Shown here: in pieces, positions 32,502 to 39,040 of the stretch | Layout: each line of letters starts with the position of its first letter | Position numbering within the stretch: position 1 is the stretch's first letter | From: Candidatus Gemmiger stercorigallinarum | Lineage (GTDB): Bacteria; Bacillota; Clostridia; Oscillospirales; Ruminococcaceae | DNA length: 49,157 nucleotides | Assembly: GCA_019119495.1 (NCBI GenBank) | Contig: DWWX01000034.1 | Location: 1 to 49,157, forward strand | Reading direction: 5' to 3' | Notes under the pieces: generated by a model | Told to the model about the DNA's origin: nothing | Database searches by the model: none | Seen by the model: only the letters and a program-made list of their open reading frames with translations | Translations under genes and position numbers: made by a program

Positions 32502-33278
32502 TTATTCCTGCCAGACCTTCCAGGGCGCATTGCCGGAGGCCCACAGCGTTTCCAGCTGCTTTTTGTCCCGGACGTTATCCATGCATTTCCAGAACCCGGT
32601 ATGGCAGCAGCTTTGCAGCCGGCCCTGCCGGGCCAGCGTCTCCAACGGCGCTTTTTCCAGCACGGTGTCGTCGCCGTCGATGACGTCGAACAGGCCCGGC
32701 TCGCAGACCATAAAGCCGATGTTGATCATGCTGCCGTCCAGCTCCTGCTTTTCCCGGAATCCGGTGACCACACCGTCGGCGCCCACATCCAGCACGCCGA
32801 ACTGCTGGCCTACATTGTAGCTGGACATGGTGACCGTCCGGCCATGGGCGCGGTGGAAGGCCTCCAGCGCGTTCAGGTCGATGTTGGAGACGCCGTCGCC
32901 GTAGGTGAGCATAAAGGTCTCGCCGCCGATATAGGGCTGGACGCGCTTGATGCGGCCGCCGGTCATGGTGTTCAGGCCGGTGTCCACCACGGTCACCTTC
33001 CAGGGCTCGGCATGGCTGTTGAGCACCTGCATGGTGTTGGTGGCCAAATCAAAGGAAACGTCGGCATTGTGCAGGTAATAGTCAAAGAAATACTGCTTGA
33101 TGACATCCTGCTTGTAGCCGGCGCAGATGATAAAATCGGTGTAGCCGTAATGGGCGTAGCCTTTCATGATATGCCAAAGGATCGGCTTGCCGCCGATCTC
33201 TACCATCGGTTTGGGCTTGAGCACGCTCTCTTCGCTGATGCGGGTGCCGAAGCCCCCGGCCAGGATCACAACTTTCAT
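32502..33278 (-). CDS. rfbF: Glucose-1-phosphate cytidylyltransferase (RfbF/DdhA)
   Basis: 258 residues, the usual length. Makes CDP-glucose from CTP and glucose-1-phosphate. N-terminal nucleotide-binding loop MKVVILAGGFGTRISEESVLKPKPMVEIGGKPILWHIM, TYGDGVSNIDL with the metal-binding Asp, and the C-terminal GFWKCMDNVRDKKQLE typical of RfbF. The ATG at 33278 has AGGAGG upstream. It has its own promoter (33363-33391) behind the large membrane-protein gene, and begins the rfbFG block. Confidence 0.97.
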   Translation of the reverse strand: MKVVILAGGFGTRISEESVLKPKPMVEIGGKPILWHIMKGYAHYGYTDFIICAGYKQDVIKQYFFDYYLHNADVSFDLATNTMQVLNSHAEPWKVTVVDTGLNTMTGGRIKRVQPYIGGETFMLTYGDGVSNIDLNALEAFHRAHGRTVTMSSYNVGQQFGVLDVGADGVVTGFREKQELDGSMINIGFMVCEPGLFDVIDGDDTVLEKAPLETLARQGRLQSCCHTGFWKCMDNVRDKKQLETLWASGNAPWKVWQE

Positions 33279-33362
33279 CGTTTTCCCTCCTGCCGCCGCC
33301 CCTACCGCGGGGTGTTTGGCGGCCAAAGCATGTGTGCGGCGCACGGCTGTTCTGCCAACCGT

Positions 33363-33391
33363 ATTGTACCATACCGTCATGGCTTCCACAA
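33363..33391 (-). promoter_or_regulatory. Internal promoter of the polysaccharide locus (before rfbF)
   Basis: TTGTGG (33386-33391), 17 bp, TACAAT (33363-33368) with TGG before the -10 on the minus strand. Confidence 0.6.
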
Positions 33392-33467
33392 GGTCAGGAA
33401 GCCTTCCCGGTTTCGGGGAATTTCCGGCAAAATAAAAGCGTCGCTTGTTTTCCTTATTTTCAAGGTT

Positions 33468-35234
33468 TTAATCCACAAACGGGATATAAACCAGCGTCCC
33501 GCCGGCGCTGACAATGGGTTCACCGCAGTCGGGCAGCGAACACAGCGCCTGTTCCAGCGTGTCGTTGGTATAGCCGTCCCGGTCCAGGTAGATGCCGGCA
33601 AAACCTTTGTCTTTCAGCTCCGCCACCATGTCGGCAGGCTCCAGCTGGCTGGCGGCCTGGTTCCACAGGTCGTTTTCCCCGCCATAGGCACCGCCGTAGC
33701 TCCAGCGCAGCGTGTCCGAGTGCAGGGTCCCACGCAGCAGGGTGTAATCCGGCATTTTGTTTTCGGGGCCGTTTTCAAAGGATTTCATGTACGGCAGCTG
33801 GTAGACCATGGCATCCGATCCGGAGACCCGCTCGATCTCGCGGACGAAAGCCGCATCCTGCGCCCAAGCAGTCTGCACGCCGGCATAATCCGGCCGGAAC
33901 ATCCCCTGCTGCTCCCAAAAGCCATAGGCAAACACCGCGCAGACAAGGACCATTGCGGCAGCAAAGCGGACACGCTTTGCTGCCTGCAGCTTTTGCAAAA
34001 GCTGTTCGACGCAAAGGACCACCGCAAGGATGGCAAGGAATGCAATGTACGGACTGATGCGGTTGTACCCGCGGATCATGCGCAGCACAATGCCGATCAT
34101 GGCGCCGAAGCCGGTGACCGTGGCCAGCAAAAGCATGGCAATGTTCAGCCGGGAGAACAGCCACAGGCGGTCCGAAAGTTCGGGGCCGGGCTGCTTTTTC
34201 TGCCAGGGCCGGGAGGCAAACAGCCAGACCAGCAGCAGCAAAAAGCCGAGGATCCCCACGATGCCCAGATAGCCGCCGGAGTTTTCATTGTACATGACCC
34301 CTTCGTCACGGGTCAGCGCATGCCGATATTGTTCGATCCAGCCTTCGATTTTTCCGATACCGTATCCGTTGGGCGACAGCAGCAGGCTGCTGATGCGCAA
34401 GCCATAGATGTCTGCACCTGCACTGCCGCGCTCTGCCCCCGCCGTGGCCGTGCTGCCCGCACCGGTAAGGATGCCGAACACCATGGGGAGGAAGCCCACC
34501 GCCAGCCATCCGGCAATTTCCGCCACGGTGACCAGTGGCGCGGCCAGGACACGGGGGTGCTTGTCTCGCAAAAGCAGGCAGAGCGCCACCACGCAGAGCA
34601 GGAAACAGCCAAAAAACGGGTAATAGACCATGCCGTTGTTGGCGATCGCCCAGGCAAAAAGCAGGGAGAGCCAGTTCCGGCGATACCTGAAGAAGCCCTT
34701 GCCGGGCCGGTTAAAGCGGTCGTCCTCCGCGCACCAGAGGCAGAGCAGGAACACCAACGGGATGCATTCCACCGCCGCCAGCCCCATATGCCCGTTCAGG
34801 CGCTGCTGTACATAGGGGCAGAGTCCGAAGGTCAGCGCACCGGCAAAGGCCAGCCAGCCCCGCACCTGCAGGGAGCGCAGCGCAAAAAAACTCACCGCCG
34901 TGTTGAGCACCGGGATCAGGAGAATATACAAGTTGAATACCAGCGCAAAATTATCAGTAAACAGCCCTGCCAGCGTCAGATAGATGGTATACAGCATACT
35001 GTAATTGGGATCGGTACCGGCCGGGGGCTCATAAAACGGCCAGCCCAGCAGCCCGCCGCCGCGGAGAGCTTCCTTGACGCCGTTCACGCCGGAAACGCCG
35101 TCGCTGCCGTACAGGAGCGGCACCGACCAGTCCATCTGCGACAGGCCGAAGCTGACATATTCCACCGCCAGACAGGCCAGAACAGCTGCGGCCGCCCACA
35201 ACAGCGTCGATCTACGGTTTGCCTTTTGCAGCAT
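33468..35234 (-). CDS. Large membrane protein, first gene of the polysaccharide locus
   Basis: 588 residues from the ATG at 35234, which follows GAGGAG. About 12 hydrophobic segments in residues 10-450, then a soluble domain (about 455-588, from AQDAAFVREIERVSGSDAMVYQLPYMKSF) that would lie outside. The first loop contains PPAGTDPNYSMLY and later QQRLNGHMGLAAVECIPLVFL, which recall YfhO-like and GT-C membrane glycosyltransferases. No family is assigned with confidence. A role in glycan polymerisation or modification is inferred from position alone. Confidence 0.6.
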   Translation of the reverse strand: MLQKANRRSTLLWAAAAVLACLAVEYVSFGLSQMDWSVPLLYGSDGVSGVNGVKEALRGGGLLGWPFYEPPAGTDPNYSMLYTIYLTLAGLFTDNFALVFNLYILLIPVLNTAVSFFALRSLQVRGWLAFAGALTFGLCPYVQQRLNGHMGLAAVECIPLVFLLCLWCAEDDRFNRPGKGFFRYRRNWLSLLFAWAIANNGMVYYPFFGCFLLCVVALCLLLRDKHPRVLAAPLVTVAEIAGWLAVGFLPMVFGILTGAGSTATAGAERGSAGADIYGLRISSLLLSPNGYGIGKIEGWIEQYRHALTRDEGVMYNENSGGYLGIVGILGFLLLLVWLFASRPWQKKQPGPELSDRLWLFSRLNIAMLLLATVTGFGAMIGIVLRMIRGYNRISPYIAFLAILAVVLCVEQLLQKLQAAKRVRFAAAMVLVCAVFAYGFWEQQGMFRPDYAGVQTAWAQDAAFVREIERVSGSDAMVYQLPYMKSFENGPENKMPDYTLLRGTLHSDTLRWSYGGAYGGENDLWNQAASQLEPADMVAELKDKGFAGIYLDRDGYTNDTLEQALCSLPDCGEPIVSAGGTLVYIPFVD

Positions 35235-35362
35235 ATCAGGGACTCCTCTTTCCAGCAAGGTTCCGGCTGCCGCATCCGCGCAGAGTGTATCTGACAGATC
35301 CCCAGCACTTTGGGTTTATCCAATGCACCCTTGAAACGCGCCTTCCGGCAGTCTGTCGTATC

Positions 35363-35391
35363 ATCATAGCACAAGCCGGGCCGGTTTACAA
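35363..35391 (-). promoter_or_regulatory. Main promoter of the polysaccharide locus
   Basis: TTGTAA (35386-35391), 17 bp, TATGAT (35363-35368) on the minus strand, giving a leader of about 120 nt. Confidence 0.6.
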
Positions 35392-35451
35392 TCCGCTATT
35401 GTTTGGCAAAAAGTATAGTTTCCGTTCTTTCCGGCGCATCCTGCCGGAATG

Positions 35452-35489
35452 CAATACAAAGGGCGGTGCCCGCCCGGCGGGCACCGCCC
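35452..35489 (-). terminator. Terminator of the XRE/membrane-protein pair
   Basis: A perfect 14-bp GC stem (35461-35474 with 35476-35489) 25 bp past the stop, followed by a T-rich stretch on the minus strand. Confidence 0.6.
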
Positions 35490-35514
35490 CCTGCCGGCAG
35501 CCGCCCGCACAGGT

Positions 35515-35931
35515 TCACATCTCTTTATCGTATTTGCAGCGGTAGTAGATGCCGACGCCCACCACGGCCAGGTACGCGGCCACCAGCAGCAGGACCGCCG
35601 CCCAGTCTACGCGCATCAGGGCGAACACCAGCATCACCGCGCTGAAGATATAGATCATGGCATCGTAGGCTTTTGCCTTGGCGCGGTTTGCCAGTGCGAT
35701 GTTGCGCTCGTCGGCGGCCTCGATCTCGATGCGGCGCTGGATATCCGGGGCATCCTTCAGGGCGGCGCGCTGCAGCAGCGCGCCGGCGCCGTGGCCCAGC
35801 GCCCCAGCCCCCAGCCCCAGGCAGAGGTAGGCGGGCACCGCGTCGGGCACGGCCCGCGCCCAGAACAGGCCGGCAAGCATGGCGGCAAGTCCGGCCAGCA
35901 CAAGCAGGATATGGAATGCGTTGCGTTTCAT
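35515..35931 (-). CDS. Small membrane protein paired with an XRE regulator
   Basis: 138 residues with four hydrophobic segments in two hairpins (about 7-25, 33-52, 90-106, 108-127). A charged central loop of about 35 residues (KDAPDIQRRIEIEAADERNIALANRAKAKAYD) lies between them. The IEAADERN stretch recalls DUF2178/DUF6442-type membrane proteins that commonly follow a small XRE gene in Firmicutes. The start overlaps the regulator stop (ATGA). Function unknown. Confidence 0.7.
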   Translation of the reverse strand: MKRNAFHILLVLAGLAAMLAGLFWARAVPDAVPAYLCLGLGAGALGHGAGALLQRAALKDAPDIQRRIEIEAADERNIALANRAKAKAYDAMIYIFSAVMLVFALMRVDWAAVLLLVAAYLAVVGVGIYYRCKYDKEM

Positions 35932-36149
35932 GGCTGTTCCTCCTCGTAGAGAAAAATATCCTCGATGGCAAGCCCGAAGTACCGGGCCAGCTTAAAGGCC
36001 AGCAGGATGGACGGGTTGTAGCGCCCGTTTTCCAGCGAGCCGATCGTCTGCCGCGACACGCCCAGCGCATCGGCCAGTTCCTCCTGGCGGATGCCATGCT
36101 GGCGGCGCAGCTCCTCCAAACGGTTTTTCGTGGCAGGTCCCCCTTTCAC
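35928..36149 (-). CDS. Small XRE regulator (YgzD-like)
   Basis: About 67-73 residues, nearly all helix-turn-helix: KNRLEELRRQHGIRQEELADALGVSRQTIGSLENGRYNPSILLAFKLARYFGLAIEDIFLYEEE. The start codon is a puzzle. Relatives begin M-K-N-R; here that position is ACG (36129-36131), with AAAGGGGG 7 nt upstream. The nearest standard starts are a GTG at 36149 (used for these coordinates, poor ribosome site) and ATGs further up without one. Overlaps the membrane-protein gene by ATGA. The promoter at 36268-36296 is flanked by direct repeats that may be its operators. Confidence 0.8.
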   Translation of the reverse strand: MKGGPATKNRLEELRRQHGIRQEELADALGVSRQTIGSLENGRYNPSILLAFKLARYFGLAIEDIFLYEEEQP

Positions 36150-36248
36150 TCTGCCCGGACGGGACGCGGCCGGCCTGGCACCGCTGCCCATGCGGGCGGC
36201 CGGCTTTTGCAGCCGGGCAGTGTTCCTCTTTGACGGGAGTTTGACGGA

Positions 36249-36312
36249 AAGTTTGCTTTCCATCTATACGATACCACAGCAGCAGGGCAATGTCAAGTGT
36301 GCTTTCCATTTA
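36249..36312 (-). promoter_or_regulatory. Promoter of the XRE pair with flanking direct repeats
   Basis: On the minus strand TTGACA (36291-36296), 17 bp and TATCGT (36268-36273). Two 18-bp near-identical direct repeats (36249-36266 and 36295-36312, plus-strand core GCTTTCCAT) flank it, 46 bp apart, one touching the -35 box and one just after the -10. The rest of 36150-36600 has no gene. Confidence 0.55.
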
Positions 36313-36600
36313 TGTAATCTTCTTTGCCCTGTCTGCCGCGATTCCGCCGCCGCGGGGCACCGCCAGGGCGGCGGGGATCGAAACCGGCAGGGCATTATTT
36401 ATAATGAAGCAGCTGCCGCCGTCAGGTGGGCGGCGCCAGCCTATCTGTCGTCCGTTCCCGTTTTCCGGGCAGACGGGAAAATTCCTCTTTCCCTGCGGCG
36501 GGATCTGTGCTATACTGGTGGCAAAGCTGCCGCCTGACCGTGCCAATGACTGCCACGGCCGGGGCGGCAGCCATTTTGCAAACAGAGAGGTGACCCGACC

Positions 36601-37305
36601 ATGAGACCCCTGATCGGCATCGTGCCGCTGTACGACACCGAAAAGCAAAGCTACTGGATGCTGCCCGGCTATATGCGGGCGCTGGAAGCGTGCCTGGCTG
36701 TGCCGGTAATGCTGCCGCTGACCCAGGACCCCAATGAGCTGCGGTATTTTATCCGCGAATGCGACGGGCTGCTGTTCCCCGGCGGGCAGGACGTGGACCC
36801 TGCGCTGTACGGCGAGGCTGTCCGCCCCGAGTGCGGCGAGCTGTGCCCTGCCCGCGACGGCATGGAAGCCGCCCTGCTGGATGCCGCCTTGCGGCTGAAC
36901 AAGCCGGTTTTGGGGATCTGCCGCGGGCTGCAGTTTTTGAATGTACATACCGGCGGCACGCTGTACCAGGACCTGGACGCCGAGCGTCCCGGCTGCGCCC
37001 ACCGTATGGAGCGCCCCTACGACCGCCCCGCCCACACCGTGACCATTGAGCGGGAAAGCCCGCTGTACGACATCGTCGGCAAGCGGGAATACGGGGTGAA
37101 CAGCTGCCACCACCAGGGCATCAAGACGCTTTCGCCCCGGCTGCGCGCCGCCGCGGCGGCGGAGGACGGTCTGGTGGAAGCGGCCTGGATGCCGGACAAG
37201 CATTTTGTGCTGGCCGTGCAGTGGCACCCGGAATTTTCGTACCAGAAAGATCCGGCCTCGCTGCACCTGTTTGAGGCTTTTGTCAAGGCGGCCAAATACC
37301 TGTGA
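36601..37305 (+). CDS. Peptidase C26 / gamma-glutamyl-GABA hydrolase-like protein
   Basis: 234 residues with a class I glutamine-amidotransferase fold. The catalytic triad is visible: nucleophile Cys107 (GICRGLQFLNV), His209 and Glu211 (QWHPEF). The PGGQDVDPALYGE motif near 60 is typical of the PuuD-like C26 group, which cleaves gamma-glutamyl amide bonds. ATG at 36601 with GAGGTG upstream. A TATACT lies about 90 bp before. A stand-alone unit; the substrate is not known. Confidence 0.9.
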   Translation: MRPLIGIVPLYDTEKQSYWMLPGYMRALEACLAVPVMLPLTQDPNELRYFIRECDGLLFPGGQDVDPALYGEAVRPECGELCPARDGMEAALLDAALRLNKPVLGICRGLQFLNVHTGGTLYQDLDAERPGCAHRMERPYDRPAHTVTIERESPLYDIVGKREYGVNSCHHQGIKTLSPRLRAAAAAEDGLVEAAWMPDKHFVLAVQWHPEFSYQKDPASLHLFEAFVKAAKYL

Positions 37306-37332
37306 GCGTTTCCAACGCGGACGGCAGGCCCG

Positions 37333-37395
37333 GCAAAGCGGGCGGCGGGCGTTTTTCCCTTTCCGGGAAGCGTCTGCCGCCCGCTTTGCGGTTTT
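37333..37395 (+). terminator. Terminator of the C26 peptidase gene
   Basis: A perfect 14-bp stem (37333-37346 with 37376-37389) followed by GGTTTT, with a small inner hairpin. Confidence 0.55.
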
Positions 37396-37496
37396 GCCCC
37401 GCCCGTGGCGCCGCGTACAGCCGGGGCGCCGGTTTGGAATGCCGTGCGGTTTGACTTTTTGTATCCCGACCGGACGGCCCCACAGTATGCAGAAAA

Positions 37497-37542
37497 CACA
37501 AGGCGGAGAGCCTCCCCGGTGCGGGAAGCTCTCCGCCTTGTG
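37497..37542. repeat. Perfect 14-bp inverted repeat
   Basis: Arms 37497-37510 and 37529-37542 (core AAGGCGGAGAG) enclose a second complementary pair, CCTCCCC/GCGGGAAG-like, between the peptidase terminator and the tRNA-Leu terminator. No T run follows on either strand. Confidence 0.6.
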
Positions 37543-37578
37543 CCGTATTCCTGTTTGGCAGGTGTGTACCAGAACAAG

Positions 37579-37612
37579 AAAAGACGCCGAAACTTGCGTT
37601 TCAGCGTCTTTT
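37579..37612 (-). terminator. Terminator of tRNA-Leu
   Basis: Stem AAGACGC-GAAAC with its complement (about 37581-37610), and a T-rich tail on the minus strand, just past the tRNA 3' end. Confidence 0.75.
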
Positions 37613-37615
37613 CTT

Positions 37616-37702
37616 TGGTGCGGATGAAGGGATTTGAACCCACACTCTTTTAAGGGAACTAGAACCTGAATCTAGCGCGTCTGCCAGTTCCGCCACATCC
37701 GC
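37616..37702 (-). tRNA. tRNA-Leu (anticodon CAG)
   Basis: 87-nt class II tRNA on the minus strand: acceptor GCGGATG/CATCCGC, anticodon arm CTAGA-TTCAGGT-TCTAG (CAG, reads CTG), long variable arm, GGTTCAAATCC T-arm and encoded CCA. Confidence 0.95.
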
Positions 37703-37739
37703 TTATTTTGTTCAGCCGGTGTTCCCGGCGACGTGTATT

Positions 37740-37767
37740 ATTATAGCACAGGAAGCAAAAATGTCAA
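37740..37767 (-). promoter_or_regulatory. Consensus promoter of tRNA-Leu
   Basis: TTGACA (37762-37767), 16 bp, TATAAT (37740-37745). The rest of 37768-38175 holds no gene and no convincing promoter for the PAP2 gene, though it is rich in T and A runs. Confidence 0.85.
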
Positions 37768-38175
37768 CACTTTTTTGCCAAAAAAATTCGATTTTTTTCG
37801 TTTGCAGATATCGACCCAAAAGCAGTCACAGCATCGTATGTTTTTCGCTTTGGCAAGAGCGTTTGCTCTGCTTTCATGCGCCGGCGCCCGCATTTTTTTG
37901 TTTGCGGGCCAAAAAAATCTGCCCGGCGGGGCGGCAGATGCCGTGCGCGGCTTTCGCGTTTTCCTGCCGCATCCGGCGGCCGGGCAAATCTTTCTTGGGC
38001 GCACTCCGCTAAATGGCCGCGCGGTTTTTCTGGATTGTTTACCGGCAGTTTAGAAAAAGTTTACGTTTGGCGTGTATGCTGAAGCAAAGGGGCGGACCAG
38101 CCCCCTGCCAACGCGCGGACGCCGCCCGGCAGTTTGCCTTGCCGCTCAAACCGCCCGTGCAGAAAGGAGCCTTCC

Positions 38176-38694
38176 ATGGACTTGGCTATCTTACAGTGGA
38201 TCCAGGACAACCTGCGCTGCGGCGTATTGGATACCATTATGCCGGCCGTCACTGCGCTGGGCAGCGGCGCCGCCTTGTGGCTGGCCCTGACGGCCGTCCT
38301 GCTTTTGCGGTCTCAAACGCGCCGCACCGGCTGGATGCTGCTGGGGGCGCTGGCGCTGGAGACTGTCTGCTGCAACCTGCTGCTGAAACCGCTTGTCGCC
38401 CGCCCGCGCCCCTTTGCCCTGGAGCCGGGCATCCAGCTGCTGATCGCCCCGCCGGGGGATTTCTCCTTCCCGTCCGGGCACACGGCGGCCGGCTTTGCCG
38501 CAGTCTCGGCGCTGTACTTCGGCAAAAGCCGCCTGTGGCTGCCGGCGCTGGCCGCCGCGGTTCTGATCGCGTTTTCCCGGCTGTATTTGTACGTCCACTA
38601 CCCCACCGACGTGCTGGCCGGCGCGGTCTTGGGCGCCGCCTGCGGCTGGGCTGTGCGGGCGGCCGCCGAACGGATGCGGCGGCCCGCCGGGTAA
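38176..38694 (+). CDS. PAP2 family membrane phosphatase
   Basis: 172 residues with five or six hydrophobic segments. The three phosphatase motifs are complete: KPLVARPRP (KxxxxxxRP, near 77), FPSGHTAAGF (PSGH, near 99) and SRLYLYVHYPTDVLAG (SRxxxxxHxxxD, near 132). Such enzymes release phosphate from undecaprenyl diphosphate or phosphatidyl lipids, with the active site facing outside. Recycling of the lipid carrier for peptidoglycan or the polysaccharide of this window is likely. ATG at 38176 with AAAGGAG upstream. Confidence 0.92.
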   Translation: MDLAILQWIQDNLRCGVLDTIMPAVTALGSGAALWLALTAVLLLRSQTRRTGWMLLGALALETVCCNLLLKPLVARPRPFALEPGIQLLIAPPGDFSFPSGHTAAGFAAVSALYFGKSRLWLPALAAAVLIAFSRLYLYVHYPTDVLAGAVLGAACGWAVRAAAERMRRPAG

Positions 38695-38730
38695 GCGCCC
38701 ATAACACAAATCCCACAGCAGACCACAGAA

Positions 38731-39014
38731 AAGGCGCAGCCCGCAGGCTGCGCCTCAGATTGTCGAAAAAGTTAAAATCCGTCGCCGTCGGCGGACATGC
38801 GCCGACGACGGCGACACCACCAGGGAAATTCTGCGGCAAATTGTGTACGAGGAGCAAAGCGACGAGTGCGCGATTTGCCACAGAATTTTGTCGAAGGGGA
38901 TTCCAAAGGGGGAAATAGCCGCGGTAGGCACAGCCGTGCGCGGCTGTTGCCCCCTTTGCAGCGTGTCGAGAAACTCGACACGCTGAAGGCGCAGCCCGCA
39001 GGCTGCGCCTTTTT
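38731..39014 (+). repeat. Structured intergenic element bounded by two copies of one hairpin
   Basis: The 22-bp palindromic hairpin GGCGCAGCC-CGCA-GGCTGCGCC occurs at 38733-38754 and again at 38988-39009, the second followed by T5. Between them lie a GC-rich stem (38781-38815), a 16-bp near-perfect inverted repeat with one G-U pair (38826-38841 with 38873-38888), a longer imperfect hairpin (about 38908-38953) and an 11-bp perfect stem with AAA loop (38960-38984). No start codon has a ribosome site. It looks like a MITE- or REP-like module inserted into, or grown from, the terminator of the PAP2 gene. Confidence 0.65.
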
Positions 39015-39040
39015 GGATCGCAATTGCGCCGGCGGGACCG

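Noticed and set aside
31212..35294. A 1360-codon open frame on the plus strand
   Set aside because: It runs antisense through rfbG, rfbF and two membrane-protein genes, which have clear families or ribosome sites. Its translation is low-complexity His/Gln/Gly/Ala-rich, typical of a high-GC shadow frame.
38731..39014. CRISPR array or insertion sequence
   Set aside because: The repeats are hairpins present twice only, with no regular spacers, and no transposase frame exists inside.
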